Made by a program: the position numbers and the translations under genes. Under the pieces are notes generated by a model that was not told the origin of the DNA, made no database searches, and was given only the letters and a program-made list of their open reading frames with translations. A DNA stretch of 64,000 bases, from NCBI GenBank assembly GCA_964291545.2, contig OZ219861.1:806001-870000 (forward strand), written 5' to 3'. How positions within the stretch are numbered: the first letter of the stretch is position 1; each line of letters starts with the position of its first letter. This document shows, one piece after another, positions 40,839-49,065 of this stretch. Source of the stretch: G963667675 sp964291545. GTDB taxonomy: Bacteria; Chloroflexota; Dehalococcoidia; Lucifugimonadales; UBA3495.

Positions 40839-41525
40839 ATGGAACAAACCGTCCAGGTAATAGCCATCGACGGGCCGGTAGCCGCGGGAAAGACCGTGGT
40901 GGGCCGCAGCCTGGCCCAAAGGCTGGGCTTCGACCACTTGGATACCGGCAACATGTACCGGGCCATTACCTGGCTGGCCCTGAATCAGAATGTCGCCGTC
41001 AGCGACGAGGAGGCCCTGGGGAAGCTGGCCGAAGCCAACCCCATTGGGCTGGACGGCCAGAACGGCGACGCGGTGCTGGTGGGAGGACATCGGTTAGGGC
41101 CCCAGTTGCGGGCCCCTGAGGTCACCGGCCAGGTGTCGCTGGTGGCCAAGGTCTCCCCGGTGCGCCGCGCCCTGGTCCGTCAACAGCGCGAGTTGGCCGG
41201 CAAGGGAAAAATCGTAATGATAGGCCGGGACATCGGCACGGTGGTCCTGCCCGACGCCGATTTGAAGGTCTACCTGCAAGCCTCAGCCGAGGGCCGCGCC
41301 AGGAGGCGTTGGCTGGAAATGCAGGAGCAAGGCGCTGACGTTTCGTTCCAGCAGGTGTTGCAGGAAACCGAGGCTCGCGACGAAATCGACACGGGCCGAG
41401 AAGACTCCCCCCTTGTGCCCGCAAAAGACGCTTTTCTCCTGGACACCGACGGCCTGGGCGTCGAGCAGGTGGTGGACAGGATCGTGCAGCGCATCCGGGA
41501 CATATCCGGAGCCGGCGGATCATGA
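40839..41525 (+). CDS. cmk: Cytidylate kinase
   Basis: Phosphorylates CMP and dCMP with ATP. 228 residues: P-loop IAIDGPVAAGKTVVG (here VAAGKT instead of the common SGAGKS), LDTGNMYRAITW for the substrate pocket, VMIGRDIGTVVLPDADLK, and the LID segment EAxxRDEIDTGREDSPLVPA. All in normal order and length. A TATAAT 30 bases upstream drives it. It overlaps the following acyltransferase gene by four bases (ATGA), a cmk-plsC arrangement that is common in bacteria. Confidence 0.94.
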   Translation: MEQTVQVIAIDGPVAAGKTVVGRSLAQRLGFDHLDTGNMYRAITWLALNQNVAVSDEEALGKLAEANPIGLDGQNGDAVLVGGHRLGPQLRAPEVTGQVSLVAKVSPVRRALVRQQRELAGKGKIVMIGRDIGTVVLPDADLKVYLQASAEGRARRRWLEMQEQGADVSFQQVLQETEARDEIDTGREDSPLVPAKDAFLLDTDGLGVEQVVDRIVQRIRDISGAGGS

Positions 41526-42193
41526 CCGTGGTCTATAGCCTGGGCCGCCAGGCCGCCCGGCTCTGCTTCAATACATTTGGACGGCTCGACGTTACCGGGC
41601 AGGAATCGGTCCCTCCCTACGGGCCTTTGATTGTTGTGTCCAACCACCTGTCGTTCACCGACCCGCCCTTGCTGGTGACCAGCCTTCCCCGCCCGGTGCA
41701 CTTCATCTCCAAGCGGCCGTGGTTCTCCGGCCCGCTGGCCAAGTACGCCATGAGCAGGCTCCACGTATCGCCCTTCGACCGCTCCAGCTCCCGGGTCGAC
41801 GCGGTGCGGACACTGTTGGGCCTGCTGGACCGGGACCAGGCCGTGGTGGTCTTTCCCGAGGGGCACCGCAGCCCCGACCATACGCTGCAAGAAGGCATGC
41901 TTGGGGTGGTGTACGTGGCCATGAAGTCCCAGGCGCCCATCTTGCCGGTAGGCCTGACCGGCACCGAGAAGCTCAGGGCCTGGCGGATGCCCGCGCCGCT
42001 ATGCCGCCTCAGCGCCAACATCGGCCAGCCGTTTACACCGCCGGTGATAGAAGGCCGGCCCAGCAGGGAAGTGATGCACAGCATCCTGGACATGATTATG
42101 GGCCGCATCGCTGCCTTGTTGCCCGAGGGGTACCGGGGAGTCTACGCCGATGCTGTTTCCCCGCCGGCGACAAGCGGCCCCACGCCTGACTAG
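41522..42193 (+). CDS. plsC: 1-acyl-sn-glycerol-3-phosphate acyltransferase
   Basis: Adds the second acyl chain in phosphatidic acid synthesis. 223 residues: catalytic NHLSFTDPP (N-H-x4-D, about residues 41-49), glycerol-phosphate-binding VFPEGHRSPD (about residues 117-126), and PVGLTGTEKL. A short hydrophobic N-terminus associates it with the membrane. Translationally coupled to cmk. The initial acyltransferase PlsY and the gpsA dehydrogenase are encoded at 57-59 kb. Confidence 0.92.
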   Translation: MTVVYSLGRQAARLCFNTFGRLDVTGQESVPPYGPLIVVSNHLSFTDPPLLVTSLPRPVHFISKRPWFSGPLAKYAMSRLHVSPFDRSSSRVDAVRTLLGLLDRDQAVVVFPEGHRSPDHTLQEGMLGVVYVAMKSQAPILPVGLTGTEKLRAWRMPAPLCRLSANIGQPFTPPVIEGRPSREVMHSILDMIMGRIAALLPEGYRGVYADAVSPPATSGPTPD

Positions 42194-42288
42194 GAACGCC
42201 CAACGGCAGTCCCAGGGGGTGCGCACCGCTACCTCAGGTGGTATCCTTTCCCGGCGGCCGGACTACGCAAATGAGCAAGGAGCAACCA

Positions 42289-42507
42289 ATGCAGCAGGCT
42301 TCCAAGTTTGGAATCTACTTGAACCCCAAGGACAACCTGGTGGTGCGGATTAACTCGCCCTACTGGATTCCCGAGGCGCCCGAGTGGGTGTTCCTTACTT
42401 CCAAAGTCAACGCGACCTTGCTGCAAGTCCGCGATCTGGCGAAAGAAAAGGCCGCTTCGCAGGACCCTGGATCAATCACCTGGGGGCGGATCCCTCTGCT
42501 GGACTAG
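42289..42507 (+). CDS. Hypothetical small protein
   Basis: 72 residues: KFGIYLNPKDNLVVRINSPY then WVFLTSKVNATLLQVRDLAKEK. It looks like a single small alpha/beta domain without membrane segments or motifs. The ATG at 42289 has AAGGAG six bases upstream; two earlier in-frame starts lack a ribosome site. It stands between plsC and a convergent oxidoreductase. I do not recognise a family. The strong ribosome site and codon usage speak for a real gene. Confidence 0.6.
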   Translation: MQQASKFGIYLNPKDNLVVRINSPYWIPEAPEWVFLTSKVNATLLQVRDLAKEKAASQDPGSITWGRIPLLD

Positions 42508-42562
42508 CCGATGCCAATGCGCTGGGCCATGGGGGAGGGCGAGCGCCGGGGTTACGGGGCGC

Positions 42563-43717
42563 TTAGCTCCCCGAAAAGGCCGGCATAACCTCTTCGGCGA
42601 ACATGGACAGTTGCTCCTTGAGCAGCTCACGGGGCATGCCCATCGCCGAGCCAAGGTTTACCCGTTCGATGCCCGGATAGTCCTGTTCCACCTGCTTGAG
42701 GTGTTCGACTATCTGTTCGGGCGGGCCGCACAGCCAGGCGTGCCCGGCGACGGCGTCCTCCAGGGTTGGCAACACAACCCCCCGCGTCCTGCCGCGGTTC
42801 TCTATCGCCTTAATCTGGTCCGGCGGCATGTTCATTATCCCCAGTGGAGCGCCGAACTTCATGCCCTCCTCGAAGTAGGGCCGGGCTTCTTCGATGGCCT
42901 TTTCCTGGGTCTCGGCGATGAAGAAGCGGTAGCCAATGGCCGCGTCCTCGCCAAGCTGCAGTTCCCGGCCGTGGTCCGCCGCTGCCTGCTGGAACATCTC
43001 CATGCGCTCCCGTAGCACTCTGTCGGGCACCGTGGCTATCAGGGGCTTGATTTCGTTCCTGGCCATGAAGTTGACGCCCCTTGGGTTGGGGCTGACGAAG
43101 GGCTGCCATACCTCCACCGGCTGGCTGATGGGCCGGGGCACCAGGCTGAGCTTTTCCAGGGTGTAGCCTCTGTACGGCACTGGCGGCGGGATCTGGTAGT
43201 GCTCGCCCTGGTGGGAGAACGATTCCTCCCGAAAGGCTTTCAGGATGAGCTCCACCTGCTCCTCGAAAAGGCTGCGGTTGGCGTCCCCGTCCAGCATCGG
43301 CGCGCCGAAGGTTTCCACCTCCCTGGTGTGATAGCCGCGGCCCACCCCGAAGATCACCCTGCCCTTGGTCAGAATGTCCGCAACGGCAAAGTCCTCGGCC
43401 AGGCGCAGGGGATGCCACATGGGGACTATGTTGAAGCCGCAGCCAAAGCGCAGGGTTTCCGTCTGGGTCGCCAGGTACAGCCCCAGCATCAGCAGGTTGG
43501 GGATGCCCTCATAGCCCTCGTGCTGAAAGTGGTGCTCGGCCATCCAGAACTCTTTGTATCCCAGCCGGTCCATGTGCTGGGCAATGTCCAGGGCCCAGTC
43601 GAAGGTCTGCACCAGGGCCTCGTTGGGGTACCAACGGTCGTTGGCCGGCGTTCCCTGGAACCCAACGTTGTCCTCGACGATGCAACCGGCGTAGGATGCC
43701 GAAAAGTTATGTATCAT
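42563..43717 (-). CDS. LLM-class flavin-dependent oxidoreductase (paralogue)
   Basis: 384 residues, the same subfamily as 35098-36300: FWMAEHHFQHEGYEGIPNL, LRFGCGFNIVPMWHPLRL, VIFGVGRGYHTREVE and PVEVWQPFVSPN align directly. It closes an operon (SDR, retropepsin-like, SDR, LLM) with a 13-base gap to the preceding gene. As part of that cluster it probably carries out an oxygenation or F420-dependent oxidation on the same substrate the SDRs act on. There is no good ribosome site; translation may be coupled. Confidence 0.88.
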   Translation of the reverse strand: MIHNFSASYAGCIVEDNVGFQGTPANDRWYPNEALVQTFDWALDIAQHMDRLGYKEFWMAEHHFQHEGYEGIPNLLMLGLYLATQTETLRFGCGFNIVPMWHPLRLAEDFAVADILTKGRVIFGVGRGYHTREVETFGAPMLDGDANRSLFEEQVELILKAFREESFSHQGEHYQIPPPVPYRGYTLEKLSLVPRPISQPVEVWQPFVSPNPRGVNFMARNEIKPLIATVPDRVLRERMEMFQQAAADHGRELQLGEDAAIGYRFFIAETQEKAIEEARPYFEEGMKFGAPLGIMNMPPDQIKAIENRGRTRGVVLPTLEDAVAGHAWLCGPPEQIVEHLKQVEQDYPGIERVNLGSAMGMPRELLKEQLSMFAEEVMPAFSGS

Positions 43718-43730
43718 GGCTGTAATTCTT

Positions 43731-44648
43731 TCAGGAGGCGGGCGTCTGGTCCGGGGCCGGGTTGTGCAGCTCGAACCCTATGGTGACGGGCATCACCCTG
43801 GCCAGTTCCTCCACCGTCCATTTACCCGGTTTGTTGATGGTCTTCACCGGCTCAGGCTCGTTGAGCAGCGTCACCAATCCCTCGGTTACGTGGAACACGT
43901 GGCCGTTGACGTGGGCGGCCGCGTCCGAGGCCAGCCAGGTCGCCATCGGCGCAATGTCGTCGGGCCCGCCCCTCATTGTCGGCGATGCTCGGCTGATGCC
44001 CCGGGCCGCCCGCAGGCTTGCCGCGTCCTCGGGAATGCTCCCCGTCATGCGGGTGGACGCCGTGGGCGAGATTGCGTTGGCCGTGACCCCGTAGCGGCCC
44101 ATGTCCCTGGCGACTACCCGGGTGAACCCGGCAATGCCGTCCTTGGCCGCACCGTAGTTGGACTGCCCCGAGTTGCCGTACAGGCCCGACGTGGAGCTGA
44201 ACGTGATGATCCTCCCGGAGCGCTGCTGCCGGAACAGGATGCAGGCGTGCTTCACTATGGTGAACGTCCCCTTCAGGTGCACGGCGATTACGTCGTCCCA
44301 CTCCTGTTCGGTCATGTTGAAGATCATGCGGTCCCGCAATATCCCCGCCACGGTGACCACTATGTCCAGCTTGCCGTAGTTGTCTATCGCCGTCTGGACG
44401 ATCTTCTCGCCGCCTTCCATCGATGCCACCGACTCGGCGCAGGCTACGGCCGTCCCGCCCGCTTCCTCTATCTCCGACACCACCTGCTGGGCTATGGAAT
44501 TGTCCGCGCCCGAGCCGTCCACGTTTACTCCGGGATCCACAACCACCACCTTGGCCCCTTCCTGGGCCATCAGCATGGCTATGCCCCGGCCGATGCCGCG
44601 TCCGGACCCGGTCACGATTGCTACTTTGTCCTGTAAAAGGTTGCCCAT
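43731..44648 (-). CDS. Short-chain dehydrogenase/reductase
   Basis: 305 residues, classical SDR core with a longer C-terminus. TGSGRGIGRGIAM is the cofactor motif, the catalytic tetrad is seen as Ser in TSGLYGNSGQ and YGAAK (Tyr/Lys), with VAGILRDRM replacing the usual NNAGxxRDR (here V-A-G). It resembles the 3-hydroxyacyl-CoA dehydrogenase domain of type 2 multifunctional enzymes and FabG-like reductases. The C-terminal 60 residues (residues 240 on) are an additional region shared with the paralogue at 45085-46017. Substrate unknown. Confidence 0.87.
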   Translation of the reverse strand: MGNLLQDKVAIVTGSGRGIGRGIAMLMAQEGAKVVVVDPGVNVDGSGADNSIAQQVVSEIEEAGGTAVACAESVASMEGGEKIVQTAIDNYGKLDIVVTVAGILRDRMIFNMTEQEWDDVIAVHLKGTFTIVKHACILFRQQRSGRIITFSSTSGLYGNSGQSNYGAAKDGIAGFTRVVARDMGRYGVTANAISPTASTRMTGSIPEDAASLRAARGISRASPTMRGGPDDIAPMATWLASDAAAHVNGHVFHVTEGLVTLLNEPEPVKTINKPGKWTVEELARVMPVTIGFELHNPAPDQTPAS

Positions 44649-44675
44649 TTATACGCTACCTCACGGCAGATTGAT

Positions 44676-45077
44676 TTAACGAAGTAAGTTGGGCCTATCC
44701 CGGTCATCGGCCCTCAGCCTGCGCATCAGGAGAGCCCTGGTCGGCGCCAGCCGCTTGCCCACCGGGTCCACCGCCATGGTTACTCCTTCTAGGGCGTGAG
44801 CGCCCATTAACGGGAGTGCATTGTCGTCAGCAAATACGACGATGGTCGGAGCCGTCACACCTTCGATGCGCACGGTGGCGAACCCGATTTCCTGCTCGAT
44901 GACCTCCCCGTTGGCCAGTTCGAACTCCAGGTGACGTTGAGGAACAACCCCCAACCGGGACAGCAGTGAAGCGGGCAGCGAGGTGTAGGTTGCCCCGGTG
45001 TCCACCAGGGCATCTACCGTTTCCTCCCGGTCTCCGTCGGCGCTCAGCACCGTCAGCGGCCAATGGAACGTTCCCAT
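44676..45077 (-). CDS. Retropepsin-like aspartic protease family protein
   Basis: 133 residues. DALVDTGATYTSLP (the catalytic DTGA motif) near residue 25 and the flap/return strands GVTAPTIVVFAD with ALPLMGAHALEG (the ILG-type motif) match bacterial retropepsin-like proteins, which dimerise to form the active site. There is no signal peptide, so it is cytoplasmic. It sits between two SDR genes in one operon (7 bases after one, 27 before the next), using the AAGGAG at the end of the upstream gene for translation. Whether it cleaves a partner or is a regulatory relic is not known. Confidence 0.8.
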   Translation of the reverse strand: MGTFHWPLTVLSADGDREETVDALVDTGATYTSLPASLLSRLGVVPQRHLEFELANGEVIEQEIGFATVRIEGVTAPTIVVFADDNALPLMGAHALEGVTMAVDPVGKRLAPTRALLMRRLRADDRDRPNLLR

Positions 45078-45084
45078 CAGCGGG

Positions 45085-46017
45085 TCACTCCTTGGGTGCG
45101 GCCGCCGGCGCCGGGTTGGAAATGTCCTTGGTCAGGAAATTCTCGGCCAAAGGCGCCAGGTCGTCCAACGACCAGCGGCCCGACGGCTCGTAGATGGCCC
45201 TCTCGGGCCGCGGCTGGGACATCAGGGATACCTGGCTGCCGTACACCATGAAGGTCTGGGCGTTGATGTCCGCCGCATAGTCGCTGGCCAGGTAGCAGAC
45301 GAATGGCGCCACGTCGTCGGGGTCCATTTCCTGGATGGGCGGCGCCCCTTCTATCTTGGGGAGCTGGCTCCCCTGGGACCTGATTTGGGAGGACTCGGAC
45401 GGTATGCTCCCAATCATGCGGGTATTGGCCCGGGGAGCAATCGAGTTGGCGGTCACGCCGTAGCGCCCCATGTCCCGAGCAACGACCTTGGTGAACCCGG
45501 CGATGCCCGACTTGGCCGCCCCGTAGTTGGCCTGCCCCGAGTTGCCCATCAACCCGGTCTCGGAGCTAAACGTGATGATCCTCCCGGAACGCTGCTGCCG
45601 GAACAGGATGCAGGCATGCTTCACCACGGTGAACGTGCCCTTCAGGTGGACGGAAATGACATCGTCCCACTCTTGCTCCGACATGTTGAAAATCATCCTG
45701 TCCCTCAGGATGCCGTGGCAGGTCACCAGGATATCCAGCTTGCCAAAGTTGTCTATGGCCGCCTGGATGATCTTCTCGCCGCCTTCCATGGAGGTCACCG
45801 ACTCGGTGCAGACCACCGCGGTCCCGCTGGCGTCGTTGATTTCCGACGCCACCACCTCGGCTACGGACTGGTCCGCTCCGCTGCCGTCCACGTTGACCCC
45901 CGGGTCCACCACCACAACCTTGGCCCCTTCCTCGGCCATCATGATGGCCACGCCGCGGCCGATCCCCCGGCCAGCGCCGGTAACAATGGCTACTTTGCCT
46001 TGCAGAGTGTCTGTCAT
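45085..46017 (-). CDS. Short-chain dehydrogenase/reductase (paralogue)
   Basis: 310 residues, close paralogue of 43731-44648: TGAGRGIGRGVAIMMAEEG, the GKLDILVTCHGILRDRM core with a His in place of Ala, and ETGLMGNSGQANYGAAKSG with catalytic Tyr/Lys. The shared phrase VVVDPGVNVDGSGAD in the N-terminal half is unusual and points to a recent common ancestor. First gene of a four-gene operon. The two SDRs may act on successive hydroxyacyl intermediates. C-terminus ends in a Pro/Ala-rich tail. Confidence 0.87.
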   Translation of the reverse strand: MTDTLQGKVAIVTGAGRGIGRGVAIMMAEEGAKVVVVDPGVNVDGSGADQSVAEVVASEINDASGTAVVCTESVTSMEGGEKIIQAAIDNFGKLDILVTCHGILRDRMIFNMSEQEWDDVISVHLKGTFTVVKHACILFRQQRSGRIITFSSETGLMGNSGQANYGAAKSGIAGFTKVVARDMGRYGVTANSIAPRANTRMIGSIPSESSQIRSQGSQLPKIEGAPPIQEMDPDDVAPFVCYLASDYAADINAQTFMVYGSQVSLMSQPRPERAIYEPSGRWSLDDLAPLAENFLTKDISNPAPAAAPKE

Positions 46018-46220
46018 GCCGTCTCCTTAGATGATATTGCCTGTCTCAACGCCGCGCCTGGGCGCAAACCGGGCCTGAGCACAGCGCTTCTCCATTCATG
46101 AGGGTTTTGCCGGGACGGTGGCTCTGCGGCCAAGCCGTTTGTCCGCTTCGAATGGCCCGCAGCAAAGGGTCTATGGCCAGTTTCCGGGACTGTACTCGGC
46201 CAGGCCCTGCCGGGCAACAG

Positions 46221-46664
46221 CTATGGGCTGCCGGCAGCCGCGCGGGACGGCAGGGACACCGTAGCCGACCCCGGGGTCGTCCGGGCGGCCTCCGGATTTT
46301 CCATCCACACGTCGCAGTCCACCAGGTTCTCCCCGTCCTGCTGGTATTTGCGGGTCACCGCGCCCTTTATGGTCGCCGTCTGGCCGGGAAAGTCCATGCC
46401 GCGGTACTGGCAGGCCAGCCGCTTCAAGTTGCCCTGCGGCCCCATCCACTGGGTCACCATCTGGCCTAGAAAAGCGTTCTTGAGGGCCCCGTGAATGATT
46501 ACGTCGTCCAGGCCGGTGCTCTGGGCGAAGTCCTTGTCGTAGTGGATCTGGTAGTAGTCGCCGGAGGCCCCGGCGTATTTGACCAGTTGCTGCGTCGTCG
46601 GTTCCTTGACCAACGTCGGCAAGTCCATGCCCTCTTCTACGTCTTCCCAGTAAACCTGTTCCAT
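46221..46664 (-). CDS. MaoC-like (R)-specific enoyl-CoA hydratase-type protein
   Basis: 147 residues with the hot-dog hydratase core: KYAGASGDYYQIHYD (hydratase Asp-x4-His region), then GLDDVIIHGALKNAFLGQMVT. The C-terminal 30 residues are low-complexity. It is preceded by an FAS1-like MaoC N-terminal-type partner 13 bases upstream, so the two halves probably associate into a double hot-dog enzyme as in Htd2/HadAB-like complexes. Likely hydrates an enoyl-CoA. Confidence 0.85.
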   Translation of the reverse strand: MEQVYWEDVEEGMDLPTLVKEPTTQQLVKYAGASGDYYQIHYDKDFAQSTGLDDVIIHGALKNAFLGQMVTQWMGPQGNLKRLACQYRGMDFPGQTATIKGAVTRKYQQDGENLVDCDVWMENPEAARTTPGSATVSLPSRAAAGSP

Positions 46665-46677
46665 AACGCGCCTGCCC

Positions 46678-47136
46678 CTAATACTGTATCGAGGTTGTGG
46701 TCTGGGTGGCTGCTACCTGGCCGAACTGGTTCCGATAGGTGGTGGTTGCGCTGATCAGCACCATCAAGCCCCTGCCGCCAGTCCGTTCCTTGATGTCGGT
46801 GATCTTGGCGGTGGCGGTGATCCGGTCGCCCGCTCTAACGGGTTCGAAATACTCCCACACGCTGCCCCCGTCCAGGTGCCGTTCGAATGGCAGGGTAAAG
46901 GGTAGAGCCGGACGGGTCGAGACCACGGTTCGCAGGAACGTCGGCGGAGCGATCAGCCCGCCGTACCTGCTCTGGCGAGCCGCCACCTCGTCGTTGTAGA
47001 GCGGGTTGTCGTCCCCGATGGCCTGGGCGAACTTGATTATCGCCCCCTTTTCCACCTCTATCGTCACCGGGGAGCCTTCCAGCCCGATGGCCTGCTCCCG
47101 CATCTCGTCGGTAATCAATGGCGTTGTCGTAGACAT
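46678..47136 (-). CDS. FAS1-like MaoC N-terminal domain dehydratase
   Basis: 152 residues, a non-catalytic-type hot-dog (MaoC_dehydrat_N): IKFAQAIGDDNPLYNDEVAA and APPTFLRTVV, then GGSVWEYFEPVRAGDRITATAKITD. It is encoded directly before the catalytic half at 46221-46664 (gap 13), and both probably form a heterodimeric enoyl-CoA hydratase or mesaconyl-CoA hydratase-like enzyme. Start ATG at 47136. Confidence 0.85.
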   Translation of the reverse strand: MSTTTPLITDEMREQAIGLEGSPVTIEVEKGAIIKFAQAIGDDNPLYNDEVAARQSRYGGLIAPPTFLRTVVSTRPALPFTLPFERHLDGGSVWEYFEPVRAGDRITATAKITDIKERTGGRGLMVLISATTTYRNQFGQVAATQTTTSIQY

Positions 47137-47226
47137 GAAATACCCCTGGGGCTGATTCTGGCCAAAGTCTACCGTCGGCCTTGGGACGTGTCAATAATCG
47201 GCTCGCCCAGCGGCGGCAGCCCCGCC

Positions 47227-48297
47227 CTACCCGGACCGGTGCAGCCTACGCCCCGCCCGAACCGACGCCAGCCGCTGCGAGGCCATGCGATCGGCCGCCC
47301 TGGCCGTCGATATCTCCTCGTGTTTCGAGATTCCGATAACCCGCCCCACCGTCTCGTAGATGCCCTCGGTCTGCTCTCGCGCCCTCTCCTCGCTGTACGT
47401 CGCTCCCACTTCCGCCGCGACGTTGATTATGCCGCCCGCGTTGACGATGTAGTCCGGCGCATACAGGATCCCCCGCCTGTGTATCTCCTCCCCGTCCTCC
47501 GGGCTCAGAAGCTGGTTGTTGGCCCCGCCTGCGACAATGCGGCACTGCAGCCGCGGGATGCTCTCCTCGTTGAGCACGCCTCCCAGCGCGCAGGGGGCGA
47601 AGATGTCGCAGTCCCCGTCCATGATCTTGTCCGGGGCGATCACGTCTATCCCCATGTCGCGAGCGCGGTCCAGCGCTTCCTCCTGCACGTCGGATACCAG
47701 CAGCCGGGCATCGTCCTCCAGCAGGTGCTCCGACAGGTGAACGGCCACCTTGCCGAACCCCTGCACGTTCACCCGTCTGCCCGCCAGCGAGTCCGACCCC
47801 CACACTTCTTCGGCGCAGGCCTTCATGCCCATGTAGATCCCCAGGCCCGTCATGATCGACGTGTCGCCGCTGCCTCCCTGTGTAAGCGGCAGCCCCAGCA
47901 CGTGGCTGGTCGTCTGGCGGATGTACTCCAGGTCCCTGGTGGTGGTGCCCACGTCCGTGGTCGTCAGGTAACGCCCGCCCAGGGTCTCGACGAACCCGCC
48001 GTATGACCTCAGCAGCGCTGGGGTCTTCTGGGTCCGCGGGTCGCCGATGATGACCGCCTTGCCGCCGCCCAGGGGCAGCCCCGCCGCGGCGCACTTGTAG
48101 GTCATGGCGTGGGACAGGCGCAGGGCGTCGTAGACCGCCGCTTCTTCCGATTCATAGGCCCGCATTCGGGTGCCGCCCGCCGCCGGACCCATCGCCGTGT
48201 CGTGCAGCGCAATGACGGCCTTCAGGCCGGCCTCGGGGTCCGAGCACATCAACAACTGCTCGTGACCCGACTGGTTCATGTACTCCAAGATTTCCAT
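47227..48297 (-). CDS. Leucine/phenylalanine/valine dehydrogenase
   Basis: NAD-dependent oxidative deaminase of branched-chain or aromatic amino acids (GLFV family), 356 residues. GPAAGGTRMRAYESE (substrate site), MTYKCAAAGLPLGGGKAVI (catalytic lysine and glycine-rich loop), DVGTTTRDLEYI (catalytic Asp region) and NVQGFGKVAVHL (dinucleotide fold) are all present; the C-terminus ends in VNAGGIINVAAEV. The closest branch by look is leucine dehydrogenase. It heads a catabolic strand and would feed branched 2-oxoacids into central metabolism. A TATAAT lies at 48425-48420 on the minus strand, 120 bases upstream. Confidence 0.9.
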   Translation of the reverse strand: MEILEYMNQSGHEQLLMCSDPEAGLKAVIALHDTAMGPAAGGTRMRAYESEEAAVYDALRLSHAMTYKCAAAGLPLGGGKAVIIGDPRTQKTPALLRSYGGFVETLGGRYLTTTDVGTTTRDLEYIRQTTSHVLGLPLTQGGSGDTSIMTGLGIYMGMKACAEEVWGSDSLAGRRVNVQGFGKVAVHLSEHLLEDDARLLVSDVQEEALDRARDMGIDVIAPDKIMDGDCDIFAPCALGGVLNEESIPRLQCRIVAGGANNQLLSPEDGEEIHRRGILYAPDYIVNAGGIINVAAEVGATYSEERAREQTEGIYETVGRVIGISKHEEISTARAADRMASQRLASVRAGRRLHRSG

Positions 48298-48419
48298 GGT
48301 TCACCCCCTGTCATGGACCCCTCGAGCCATTCAGTCCCCCAGCATTTTTCTAGAATATCGAGGCTGGCTGAGGGGTTGGGTGGATTAGTAATTCCCCAAG
48401 TTTGAAATGTCCTATTTCC

Positions 48420-48425
48420 ATTATA
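48420..48425 (-). promoter_or_regulatory. -10 box of the amino-acid dehydrogenase gene
   Basis: TATAAT on the minus strand, about 120 bases before the ATG at 48297. No strong -35; a CTGTAT lies 17 bases upstream. Confidence 0.45.
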
Positions 48426-48540
48426 GACCCATACAGGCCCGTATACAGGGATTTTCAGGGAAACGCGGCCCCGCATTTGCGGCTCCGGCAACGCGGTGTT
48501 AGAGTTGCCAGCGTCAACCAGTTTCCAACGAGGAGGTCCC

Positions 48541-49065
48541 ATGCCCCAGCAGTATCCCAACCCGCCGGAGCTCACCATCGACCCAACCAAGGTCTACACC
48601 GCGACCATCAAGACCGCCAAGGGCGATATGTCCCTGAAGTTGCTTGCCGGCGAAGCCACGGCCACCGTCAACAACTTTGTTTTCCTGGCCCGCGAGGGCT
48701 TCTACGACAACGGCGGGTTTCACCGGGTGATAAAGGACTTCATGATCCAGGGCGGCTGCCCCCGGGGCGACGGCACCGGCGGGCCAGGCTACCGCTTTGC
48801 CGACGAGCCGGTAACCAGGCCCTACGTGAAGGGGACCCTAGCCATGGCCAACGCCGGCCCCAACACCAACGGCAGCCAGTTCTTCATCGTCCATGGCGAC
48901 GACGTGGGCCTGCCTCCCAACTACACCATTTTCGGCATTCTCAGCGACGGCGTGGACGTGCTGGACGCCCTGGCCGAATCGCCGGTCACCACCGGCCGCA
49001 GCGGAGAGCGTTCGACTCCCACCGAGCGCCTGGAAATCCAGACCGTCGAGATCAGCGAGGGCTAG
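48541..49065 (+). CDS. Cyclophilin-type peptidyl-prolyl isomerase
   Basis: 174 residues, single cyclophilin domain: FYDNGGFHRVIKDFMIQGG (catalytic Phe-His-Arg), TRPYVKGTLAMANAGPNTNG, and GSQFFIVHG. Cis-trans isomerisation of prolyl bonds in protein folding. No signal peptide, so cytoplasmic. ATG 48541 has GAGGAGG seven bases upstream; an upstream in-frame ATG does not. It overlaps the convergent rsmI gene by 14 bases. Confidence 0.93.
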   Translation: MPQQYPNPPELTIDPTKVYTATIKTAKGDMSLKLLAGEATATVNNFVFLAREGFYDNGGFHRVIKDFMIQGGCPRGDGTGGPGYRFADEPVTRPYVKGTLAMANAGPNTNGSQFFIVHGDDVGLPPNYTIFGILSDGVDVLDALAESPVTTGRSGERSTPTERLEIQTVEISEG

